From DATBAK01 sp036787815 (GTDB taxonomy: Bacteria > Actinomycetota > Acidimicrobiia > IMCC26256 > PALSA-610): a stretch of DNA of 9,349 bases. The DNA lies in the NCBI GenBank assembly GCA_036787815.1, contig DAIQOP010000144.1, positions 1 through 9,349 of the forward strand. Reading direction: 5' to 3'. Below, piece after piece: positions 1 through 6,404 of this stretch (position 1 is the first letter of the stretch; the number at the start of each line of letters is the position of its first letter). The notes under the pieces are model-generated. The model was not told the DNA's origin, ran no database searches, and saw nothing but the letters and a program-made list of their open reading frames with translations. A program made the translations under genes and the position numbers.

Positions 1-1
1 C

Positions 2-550
2 CGCCTCGGCCTGCGCGACGGTGTCGTCGACCACGTGTGCTCGTCGCACATCATCGAGCACTTCACGAACCCGGCCCTCCACGTCGCCGAGCTCGCCCGG
101 GTGCTCTCCCCCGACGGCACCGCGTACGTGATCACGCCGAACGCACCCGCCGACTTCGAGAACCCCTTCCACGTGTACCTGTTCGAGCCCGACCACCTGC
201 GGTCGATGCTGCGGCTCTTCTTCGACGACGTTGCGGTACTGGGGCTCGAGGGCGACGCCGAGCTGCACGCCGACTTCGCGCAGCGACGCGCGAGCGGCGA
301 GCGCCTGCTCCGCCTCGACGTGCTCAAGCTGCGCCGCCGCCTGCCCCGCAAGATGTACGTGTGGGCGTACGAGCGGTTGCTGCCACTCGTGTACCGCGTC
401 CTCGGCGGCGACGCGACCGGAATCGGCTCCGGCCTCGACGCCTCGCACTTCTTCGTCACCGACACGATCGAGACCACCACACCGGTGCTGTTCGCCATCG
501 CCCGCTCGCCGCGCCCGACGGTCGGGGGCTCCGGTGGAGCCGCGCAGTGA
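2..550 (+). CDS. SAM-dependent methyltransferase, class I (5'-truncated by window edge)
   Basis: This is the C-terminal 182 residues of a class I methyltransferase of the Methyltransf_11/23 kind. The frame is open to the left edge, so the start and the glycine-rich SAM-binding motif I lie outside the window. The visible part begins with the strand-and-helix region VVDHVCSSHIIEHFTNP, the usual post-motif 'xxSSHVIEHxxdP' signature. It is followed by an amphipathic helix with ARVLSPDG and then GTAYVITPNAP, the motif III strand and turn before the substrate lobe. A GTG at 35 is in frame but would cut into the conserved SSHIIEH strand, so it is not a believable start. The stop TGA overlaps the GTG of the next gene by 4 bp. 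By context it probably methylates a sugar or glycolipid intermediate. The substrate cannot be read from the sequence. Confidence 0.88.
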   Translation, partial: RLGLRDGVVDHVCSSHIIEHFTNPALHVAELARVLSPDGTAYVITPNAPADFENPFHVYLFEPDHLRSMLRLFFDDVAVLGLEGDAELHADFAQRRASGERLLRLDVLKLRRRLPRKMYVWAYERLLPLVYRVLGGDATGIGSGLDASHFFVTDTIETTTPVLFAIARSPRPTVGGSGGAAQ

Positions 551-1284
551 GCACGCGCGTCTTCGTCTCCGTCCCGACCTACCGCGAGGCCGAGAACATC
601 GAGGAACTCCTCCGGAGGCTGCGCGCCGCGGTCCCCGAAGCGCACATCCTCGTGATCGACGATGCCAGCCCCGACGGCACCGCCGACATCGCGGAGGCGG
701 TCGGCGCCGAGCTCGGTGAGATCGAGGTGTTGCGGCGTCCGGGCAAGTCGGGGCTCGGAGCGGCGTACCGGGCCGGGCACGCGATCGGCCTCGCGCGCGG
801 CTACGACGTCATGGTGCAGATCGACGCCGACCTCTCGCATCAGCCCGAAGCCCTTCCTTCCCTCCTCGCCGCGGTCGAGAGCGGCGCCGACCTCGCCATC
901 GGATCCCGCTACGTGGAGGGCGGCACGATCCCCCACTGGCCGGTGTACCGCCTCGCGCTCTCGCGCTGGGGCTGCGCGTACGTGTCGTGGGCGCTCGGCA
1001 TCGGTGTGCGCGACTCGACGGCGGGCTACCGGGCGTACCGCGCGTCCGCGTTGCGCGCGAACCACTTCGAGGCGACCCGGGCCAACGGCTACACGTTCCA
1101 GATCGAGATGACCTACCGCCTCCTGAAGGTGGGAGGCCGCGTCGTGGAGGTGCCCATCACCTTCACCGATCGCGAGCGCGGCACGTCGAAGATGTCGGGG
1201 CGCATCGTCATCGAGGCCATGGCCCTCGTCACCTGGTGGGGCATCCGCGATCGCATCCTGCGCCGGCGCCGCACTCGGAACTGA
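547..1284 (+). CDS. Polyprenol-phosphate mannose/glucose synthase-like GT2 glycosyltransferase
   Basis: This is a 245-aa soluble GT-A fold enzyme of the dolichyl-phosphate mannosyltransferase (DPM1/Ppm1) group. The family moves a hexose from a nucleotide sugar (GDP-Man or UDP-Glc) to polyprenyl phosphate on the cytoplasmic face of the membrane. Visible motifs are VPTYREAENIEEL (residues 9-21), the nucleotide-binding VIDDASPDGT (36-45), GKSGLGAAYRAG (66-77), and the metal-binding DAD at 93-95 followed by LSHQPE. After these come GSRYVEGG and the family signature DSTAGYRAYR. The length is typical of the short form with no membrane anchor and no fused Lnt domain. The GTG start at 547 overlaps the upstream TGA (GTGA) and begins right at the first beta strand. 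The frame stays open upstream, but that part is arginine/proline-rich shadow sequence. Mannose versus glucose specificity cannot be told. It is the likely donor maker for the two membrane glycosyltransferases downstream. Confidence 0.9.
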   Translation: MSTRVFVSVPTYREAENIEELLRRLRAAVPEAHILVIDDASPDGTADIAEAVGAELGEIEVLRRPGKSGLGAAYRAGHAIGLARGYDVMVQIDADLSHQPEALPSLLAAVESGADLAIGSRYVEGGTIPHWPVYRLALSRWGCAYVSWALGIGVRDSTAGYRAYRASALRANHFEATRANGYTFQIEMTYRLLKVGGRVVEVPITFTDRERGTSKMSGRIVIEAMALVTWWGIRDRILRRRRTRN

Positions 1285-1295
1285 CCGAGCATCTC

Positions 1296-2671
1296 TTGAC
1301 CGATACCACCGCGGCCGGCGAAGCGGTGCGGGTCGATCGGATCGGCGGCCGCGATCGCCGGCTCGACGGGTTGCGCGCGCTCGCCGCGATCGCGGTGATC
1401 CTGACCCACGTCGGCGACTGGACCGATTCGGTCACGGGCCCGCACGCCTCGTGGGTGCAGGAGCTCAACGTGGGCGTCGACGTGTTCTTCGTGATCTCGG
1501 CGGTGCTGCTCTACGCACCGTTCGTCGCGGCACACCTCGACGGGCGCGCGCACCCCGATCTGCGCACGTACACGACCCGGCGTCTCAGCCGCATCTACCC
1601 CGCGTACTGGGTCGCGCTCGTCATCATCCTCCCGTTGTCGCCGATCTTCGGGTTGCGGGGCGCATGGCAGTGGTTCTCCGTGCCGCTGCTCCTGCACACG
1701 TACAAGGTCGCGGGTCTCGCGTCGAACGCGGGCCTGCGCCAGTCGTGGACCCTCGTGATCGAGATCANNNNNNNNNNNNNNNNNNNNNNNNNNNNNNNNN
1801 NNNNNNNNNNNNNNNNNNNNNNNNNNNNNNNNNNNNNNNNNNNNNNNNNNNNNNNNNNNNNNNNNNNGGTCTCGCGTCGAACGCGGGCCTGCGCCAGTCG
1901 TGGACCCTCGTGATCGAGATCAGCTTCTACGTCTTCCTTCCGTTCTACGCGATGGGCGTGCGCCGGCTGGCACGAGTCACGGGCGTGCTGCGCGCGGAGG
2001 TCGCCGCCGCCGTCGCGCTGTTCGTCGCCGGGCCGGTGTTCCACCTCCTCTCGACGCGCGAGTCGCCGGTCCAGCTGCCCACCGCGTTCAAGGTGCTGCC
2101 CCCCACCCTCGGCGTCTTCGCGGCGGGCATGCTCCTCGCGATCGCGAAAGAGGCGATGGCGCGTCGCTCGGATCGTCCGCGGTGGTGGTCGGCGATCAGC
2201 GCGTGGGCCTTCCCGTGGTTCGTCGGCGCGGGGATCGCGTACGCGGCGCTCTGCACCGTGGTCGGCATCCATCCGACCACGGCGTTCTCGATCACCTGGC
2301 GCCAGCAGTTCGCGCAGCTCCTGCTCCAGACGCTCATCGGTCTCTGCGTGGTCGCGCCGGCGGTGCTCGTACCGGCGGACGGCCGCAGCTGGTCGCTGCG
2401 CGCGATCGGGTCTCGGCCGCTCGCGTACGTCGGGATGCTGAGCTACGGCATCTACCTGTGGCACTACGCGGTGATCGAATGGCTCGTGCGGCGGCTCGGC
2501 TGCAACCCTTCGGGCCTCACGTCGTGTCCCGCGTCGGTGCACTGGTCGTTCGTGAAGGTCACGTTGGCGGCCCTGCCGCTCTCGATCGCTGCGGGTGCAC
2601 TGTCGTGGTACCTCGTGGAGCGTCCGATGATCCGCCTCGCGCACCACGCACGGCGCGCGGACTACCGTTGA
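1296..2671 (+). CDS. Acyltransferase-3 family membrane protein (split by a 100-N gap; intact when the duplicated overlap is collapsed)
   Basis: This is an integral-membrane O-acyltransferase of the AT3 (OafA/ExoZ-type) family, which acylates sugars of surface glycans. Before the gap the frame reads RLDGLRALAAIAVILTHV (residues 22-39, with the catalytic-type His38), VGVDVFFVISA (59-69) and RRLSRIYPAYW. After the gap it continues with WTLVIEISFYVFLPF, the usual WSLxxExxFY motif. It then shows LSYGIYLWHYAVIEW (about 330-344) and ends with the typical LSWYLVERPMIRLAHH. As printed, the reading frame shifts by 155 bp (2 mod 3) across the gap. Removing one copy of the 55-bp repeat plus the Ns restores one uninterrupted 406-aa protein of normal AT3 length. 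The best start is TTG 1296, 11 bp after the upstream stop. GTG 1326 is an alternative, and no ATG lies near. About ten hydrophobic segments are visible. Confidence 0.88.
1713..1922. repeat. Exact 55-bp duplication flanking the assembly gap (contig-end overlap)
   Basis: Bases 1713-1767 and 1868-1922 are identical over all 55 positions and abut the N run on both sides. Both copies encode the same AT3 peptide, GLASNAGLRQSWTLVIEI, but in different frames because the offset is 155. The pattern fits two contigs sharing a terminal 55-mer (a common de Bruijn k value) that were scaffolded with a fixed 100-N spacer rather than merged. A true tandem repeat is less likely, because collapsing it restores a full-length conserved protein. 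Confidence 0.93.
1768..1867. other. Assembly gap of exactly 100 N
   Basis: The run of 100 unknown bases sits inside the acyltransferase gene. The round number indicates a placeholder of unknown length. The identical sequence on both sides indicates that the real gap is probably absent (contigs overlap), so nothing is expected to be missing. Confidence 0.97.
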
Positions 2672-2676
2672 GCACC

Positions 2677-4011
2677 ATGCGCGCGCGAGTCCGAGGCTTT
2701 CACGTCGGCCTCGCGTTCATCTCGATCGCGGGCCTCCTGTACCGGATCTGGTTCGACGTGTGGGAGCGGGGTCGCCTCACGCTCAACGGCGACGCCGCCT
2801 ACTACCACTGGCAGTCGAACGACATCGCCCACGGTCTGTGGTTCGTCGATCCGGGGCAGTACCACTGGTTCGGACGGATCACGCCGAGCGCCGGGCATCC
2901 CCCCGTCTACATCCTCTACCTCGCCGCCGTCTCGCGCTTCGTCGGCCAGAGCCAGCTGACGCATCGCATCGCATCGTGCTTCCTCGGCGGCGGTGCGATC
3001 TTCGTGATCGGGCTCATCGGCCGCGAGCTGTGGGACGAGCGGGTCGGCCTGTTCGGCGCCGCGGGCGCCGCGGTGTACGCGCACCTCTGGATCAACGACG
3101 AGATGTTGATGTCGGAGAGTGCGTACGTGCTCACCTCGGCGCTGATGCTGCTGTGGGCCCTGCGGTTCTGGAAGCGCCCGACGGTCGGGCGCGCGGCCCT
3201 CATGGGTGCCGGCATCGCGCTTGCCGCGCTCACGAGAGCCGAGGCCGCGCTCCTCTTTCCGTTGCTCGCGCTTCCCTTCGCGCTCGCCCGCAAGCACACG
3301 AGCTGGCGCGAGCGCGCGAAGTACGTCGTCGCGTCGTTCGGGGTCGGGGCCGCGCTCATGGCTCCCTGGATCGGCTTCAACGTCACGCGTTTCCAGCACC
3401 CGGTGCTCATGTCGAACGGCATCGGCAGCGTGCTGATGGTCGCCAACTGCGATCAGACGTACTCGGGGCCGCTCTTCGGCTACTGGTCGATCAACTGCGC
3501 GGCCGGGCTCGGCGACCTCAAGGGCGACGAATCGCAGAAGGAGGTCGTCTGGCGCAGGCGGGGGCTCACGTACATCAAGCACCACGAGAGCCGCTACCCG
3601 ATCGTCACCGCCGCGCGTGTCGCGCGCATGTGGGGGATCTGGACACCGAAGCGTGTCACCCAAGGCGTCAAGTTCGACGCCGCGCTCGAAGGCCGCGGAT
3701 TCTGGCAGTCGGAACTCGCGACCGACCAGTACTTCTTCATGTTGCCGTTCGCGATCGTCGGGTTGGTCGTCTTGCGGCGCCGGCGCGTCGCGATCCTGCC
3801 GTTCGTCGCGATCGCCTGCACGATCACCTTCACCGCCGCCACGACGTTCGGGATCACGCGCTACCGCGCGCCGGTCGACGCCATGCTCCCCGTGCTCGCC
3901 GGTGTCGCCGTGTTCGCGGCGATCGACGAATGGAAGCGGCGGCGCGAGACCGGTTCGGCCGCGCCCCCGACCGACGACCCGGGTGCCCCCGTCGGCGTGG
4001 CGGCCGGGTGA
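2677..4011 (+). CDS. GT-C membrane glycosyltransferase (GT39/ArnT-like), first of a paralogous pair
   Basis: This is a 444-aa polytopic membrane protein of the GT-C superfamily (PMT/ArnT-like, GT39/GT83 style). Such enzymes use polyprenyl-phosphate-linked sugars on the outer face of the membrane. A first transmembrane helix (about residues 9-26) is followed by an external loop, NGDAAYYHWQ, with Asp39 at the place of the GT-C catalytic acidic residue. Then comes TPSAGHPPVYILYLAAV, which matches the family's 'R.P.YPl.La' turn. Further hydrophobic helices follow, including one with LTRAEAALLFPLLALPF. A large loop holds Cys258 and Cys274 around GPLFGYW. After a final helical region the C-terminus is charged and proline-rich. 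The ATG at 2677 was chosen. A TTG at 2668 that overlaps the upstream stop (TTGA) is an equally possible coupled start, adding three residues. The protein is clearly homologous along its whole length to the next gene. The sugar and acceptor are unknown. Confidence 0.85.
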   Translation: MRARVRGFHVGLAFISIAGLLYRIWFDVWERGRLTLNGDAAYYHWQSNDIAHGLWFVDPGQYHWFGRITPSAGHPPVYILYLAAVSRFVGQSQLTHRIASCFLGGGAIFVIGLIGRELWDERVGLFGAAGAAVYAHLWINDEMLMSESAYVLTSALMLLWALRFWKRPTVGRAALMGAGIALAALTRAEAALLFPLLALPFALARKHTSWRERAKYVVASFGVGAALMAPWIGFNVTRFQHPVLMSNGIGSVLMVANCDQTYSGPLFGYWSINCAAGLGDLKGDESQKEVVWRRRGLTYIKHHESRYPIVTAARVARMWGIWTPKRVTQGVKFDAALEGRGFWQSELATDQYFFMLPFAIVGLVVLRRRRVAILPFVAIACTITFTAATTFGITRYRAPVDAMLPVLAGVAVFAAIDEWKRRRETGSAAPPTDDPGAPVGVAAG

Positions 4012-5417
4012 GCAAGACTCCACCGGTGGAGCGCGATTCCGGGTTCGGCCTCCGCCTTGCCGCGATCTCGTTCGCCGCTCTGGGCGGCCGTATCGCGTAC
4101 GTGCTCGCCGCCCGCCGGCACACGGCGGCGTGGGGCGACTCGTTCGTCTACCAGAACGCCGCGAACCTGCTCGCCGACGGCAAGGGGTTCATCGACCCCG
4201 GCCGCTACCAGTTCTTCGGCGTCGTCACGCCCAGCGCATACCGACCGCTGTACCCCCTCTACCTCGCGCTCTGGTCGCTGGTCGACGTGCGATCGACGCT
4301 CGGTCACCGGCTCGCGTCATGCCTCCTCGGCGCCGCGTGCGTCGCGATCGTCGGGCTCGCGGGCCGCCACTTCGGACGCACCCCAGCCGACGGCAACCGC
4401 ATCGGCCTGATCGCCGCCGCCGCGGCGGCCGTGTCGCCGTCGCTCTGGCTGAACGACGCCGGCTTGCTCTCCGAATCGGCCGCCGCGGTCGCCGTCGCGG
4501 TCATCCTGCTGGTGCTCATGCGCTACTGGCGCGGCCCGAGCACGTGGCGAGCCGGCGTGCTGGGCTTCGCGGTCGCGGTCGCCGCCCTTGGGCGGGCCGA
4601 GCTCGTCCTGCTGTTCCCCCTGCTGGCGTGGCCCATGTGGCGCTGGGCGGGATCGCGCGCCGGGCGCGACAAGGTGATGATCATCGGGGCGTTCGCGGCA
4701 GGTGGAGTGCTGCTGCTCGGGCCCTGGGTCGGCTACAACCTCTCGCGCTTCGACCGCCCCGTGTACCTCGCCACCGGCCTCGGCGCATCGATGGGTGGGG
4801 GCGCGTGCCCGGCCGCGTTCTACGGGCCGAAGACGGGCTACTGGGACTCCGGGCCGGGCTGCAGCGTCGACCAGGCGCAGCTGGCGATCCCCAAGGGCAT
4901 GGACGTATCGACGCCGGCCGGCCTCGCCGCGTTCAAGAAGTACGCCGGAGCCGCGCTGAAGCACGAACCCGACGAGTCGGTGCGCGACCAACAGGCTCGC
5001 GATCAGGCCGTCCGCTACATCCGCGCCCACGAGCACCGGTTCCCGGTCGTCGTCGCCGCCCGGGTCGGGCGGCTCTGGGGCGTGTTCCGACCGAAGCAGA
5101 CCGCCGACTTCGACGGGCGGATCGAAGGCCGCGGGGTCACCCCGGCGCGCCTCGCCATGCTCTGGTACATGATCCTCATGGTCGTGGGTGTGCCCGGGCT
5201 CGTGATGCTGTGGCGGCGGCGCCAGCCGGTCGCACCGTTCCTCGCGATCGCGGGCGCGTGCACCTTCGCCGCCGCGCTCACGTTCGGGGTGCAGCGCTAC
5301 CGCCTACCGTTCGACGTCGTGCTCCCCGTCATGGCCGCCGTCGGCATCTCCGCACTCCTGGGTCGTGGCGAGGCGCAGACCGGGGGCGGGGGCATGCCGA
5401 AGGTCGGAGCCGCATGA
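4008..5417 (+). CDS. GT-C membrane glycosyltransferase (GT39/ArnT-like), second of a paralogous pair
   Basis: This is a 469-aa polytopic membrane protein homologous to its upstream neighbour. Matching blocks, this gene first, are WGDSFVYQNA / NGDAAYYHWQ (Asp44 at the catalytic-type position), VVTPSAYRPLYPLYLA / RITPSAGHPPVYILYLA, GHRLASCLLG / THRIASCFLG, LWLNDAGLLSES / LWINDEMLMSES, GPWVGYNLSRF / APWIGFNVTRF, and RYRLPFDVVLPVMA / RYRAPVDAMLPVLA. The loop cysteines are kept (Cys267, Cys285 around GPKTGYW). Relative to the first copy it has about 20-25 extra residues after the second cysteine (around IPKGMDVSTPAGL). The GTG start overlaps the upstream TGA (GTGA). The last 14 codons lie in the first copy of a 53-bp tandem duplication, so the C-terminal QTGGGGMPKVGAA is repeated in the micro-ORF that follows. 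Role as for its paralogue: transfer from a lipid-phosphate sugar, perhaps a different residue or linkage. Confidence 0.86.
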   Translation: MSKTPPVERDSGFGLRLAAISFAALGGRIAYVLAARRHTAAWGDSFVYQNAANLLADGKGFIDPGRYQFFGVVTPSAYRPLYPLYLALWSLVDVRSTLGHRLASCLLGAACVAIVGLAGRHFGRTPADGNRIGLIAAAAAAVSPSLWLNDAGLLSESAAAVAVAVILLVLMRYWRGPSTWRAGVLGFAVAVAALGRAELVLLFPLLAWPMWRWAGSRAGRDKVMIIGAFAAGGVLLLGPWVGYNLSRFDRPVYLATGLGASMGGGACPAAFYGPKTGYWDSGPGCSVDQAQLAIPKGMDVSTPAGLAAFKKYAGAALKHEPDESVRDQQARDQAVRYIRAHEHRFPVVVAARVGRLWGVFRPKQTADFDGRIEGRGVTPARLAMLWYMILMVVGVPGLVMLWRRRQPVAPFLAIAGACTFAAALTFGVQRYRLPFDVVLPVMAAVGISALLGRGEAQTGGGGMPKVGAA

Positions 5418-5473
5418 ATAGCCAGGCGCAGACCGGAGGCGGGGGCATGCCGAAGGTCGGAGCCGCATGAATA
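5371..5473 (+). repeat. Tandem duplication (53-bp period) spanning a gene junction
   Basis: Bases 5371-5420 recur at 5424-5473 with 49 of 50 identical, an offset of 53 bp and 3 bp between copies. The single difference (G to A, ggg to gga) is synonymous in the encoded glycine. Each copy contains the codons for QTGGGGMPKVGAA, a GAAGG/GGAG ribosome-binding-like stretch, and an ATGA stop-start overlap. Because 53 is 2 mod 3, the ORF from the first ATG to the second TGA is 57 nt and stays open. The mismatch argues against an assembly artefact and for an actual duplication with some age. Confidence 0.95.
5414..5470 (+). CDS. 18-aa micro-ORF produced by the tandem duplication, coupled on both sides
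   Basis: This ORF runs from the ATG that overlaps the stop of the second GT-C gene (ATGA) to a TGA that overlaps the ATG of the GNAT gene (ATGA). It encodes MNSQAQTGGGGMPKVGAA, whose last 13 residues equal the C-terminus of the upstream GT-C protein. A GGAG lies 4 nt and a GAAGG about 10 nt before its ATG, and the same arrangement precedes the GNAT start 53 bp later. Seen directly: the ORF, the overlaps and the repeat. Inferred: ribosomes can pass from GT-C to micro-ORF to GNAT by termination-reinitiation, so the ORF may exist mainly to preserve coupling rather than to make a useful peptide. No known family is recognised. Confidence 0.45.
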   Translation: MNSQAQTGGGGMPKVGAA

Positions 5474-6393
5474 CCGACGAGGCGACGACGCGGTTGCTCG
5501 TCGAGCATCTCGATGCCGAGCGCTTCGGCCATCCGGGCTACCTGCGCTGGTTCTACCGCGACAACCCGCGCGGCGAGGCGCTCGACGAGAACGAGGACGA
5601 CGAGCACGGCAACCGCATCGGCCACTACGCGGTGATCCCCACGATCTACCGCACCCCCGCGGGCACGACGCCGTTCATCTTCTCGAGCAACGTCGCAACC
5701 AGCCCCACCGTGCGACGCGGCGGCCTCTTCCGCGCGATGGCCGAGCGCATGTACGAGCGGGCGCGCGCCACGGGCGCGCCGGGGATGGTGGGTGTCGGCA
5801 ACGACAACTCCACGATCGTCGTCGTGGAGCGCTTCGGTTGGAAGTCGCTCGGTCCGCTCCCGGTGCGGGTCTGTGTCCCGATCCCGTGGCGGGGGCGCGC
5901 GGTCGAATCCCGCCCTGTCGACGCCGCGCTGCTCGCGAGCCCCTGGTTCGCCGAGATCGCGGCGGATCTCGACTGGGTGCCGGTCGCGCGCTGGGCGCAA
6001 TCGTGGACGCCGGAGTTCCTGCGCTGGCGCCTGTCGCGACCCGACGGCGGCTACGTGATCCACGTGACACCGGAGGCGGTCGCCGTGAGCGTGATCGCGC
6101 ACGCCCGGTTCCGTGTGCGCTGCGCCGTGCTCCTGAAGGTCTTCCCGCGTCCGGGCGCGACCTTGCCGCTCTCGCCCGCACCGATGATCGCGGCCGCGTG
6201 CGGGCATCACCGCGCCCCGCTCTGCGTCTACGCCGGGTTCAACGCACACGTGCCGGTGCGAGGCGTGCCGTCGCCGCGCCGGCTGCAACCGTCGCCCCTC
6301 AACCTGGTGTTCAAGTCGCTCGACGAGACGCGGGCGCCGACCGCGACCTTCCAGCTCGACACCTTCGAGTTCCTCGACATGGACGCGTACTGA
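5467..6393 (+). CDS. GNAT-like N-acyltransferase, probably two-lobed
   Basis: This is a 308-aa soluble protein. The N-terminal half has a GNAT layout: HYAVIPTIYRT and FIFSSNVATSPTVRRGGLFRAMAERM, where RRGGLF (residues 83-88) stands at the acetyl-CoA pyrophosphate loop (motif A, R/Q-x-x-G-x-G/A), followed by a helix and then GMVGVGNDNSTIVVVERFGW. The second half opens with FLRWRLSRPDGGYVI, echoing YLRWFYRDNP near the N-terminus. It ends with LVFKSLDE and FEFLDMDAY, a pattern seen at the end of double-GNAT or FemAB-like proteins from polysaccharide clusters. The ATG at 5467 overlaps the preceding stop (ATGA) and has GGAG 4 nt upstream. By context it may acylate an amino sugar of the glycan. The substrate is unknown, and assignment to GNAT is from motif shape only. 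Confidence 0.75.
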   Translation: MNTDEATTRLLVEHLDAERFGHPGYLRWFYRDNPRGEALDENEDDEHGNRIGHYAVIPTIYRTPAGTTPFIFSSNVATSPTVRRGGLFRAMAERMYERARATGAPGMVGVGNDNSTIVVVERFGWKSLGPLPVRVCVPIPWRGRAVESRPVDAALLASPWFAEIAADLDWVPVARWAQSWTPEFLRWRLSRPDGGYVIHVTPEAVAVSVIAHARFRVRCAVLLKVFPRPGATLPLSPAPMIAAACGHHRAPLCVYAGFNAHVPVRGVPSPRRLQPSPLNLVFKSLDETRAPTATFQLDTFEFLDMDAY

Positions 6394-6404
6394 ACGTCGA
6401 CGCC

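Noticed and set aside
37..546. Upstream extension of the polyprenol-phosphate sugar synthase
   Set aside because: The added residues are Arg/Pro/Ala-rich shadow of the methyltransferase. The GTG at 547 fits the family's N-terminus and the 4-bp overlap.
1296..2671. Acyltransferase gene as a pseudogene or two separate genes
   Set aside because: The frame break is caused by the duplicated 55-mer and the N placeholder. Collapsing them gives one intact protein with all AT3 motifs.
2662..4023. A 453-codon minus-strand frame opposite the first GT-C gene
   Set aside because: It is a charged, low-complexity translation with no motif, and the plus strand here encodes a convincing membrane glycosyltransferase.
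5371..5473. Assembly duplication of the same kind as the N-gap repeat
   Set aside because: The copies differ by one base, are not next to Ns, and keep reading frames on both sides, so a true tandem duplication is more likely.
5371..5473. CRISPR repeats or a mobile-element target duplication
   Set aside because: Only two copies occur with a 3-bp spacer, within coding sequence, and with no transposase or cas gene in the window.
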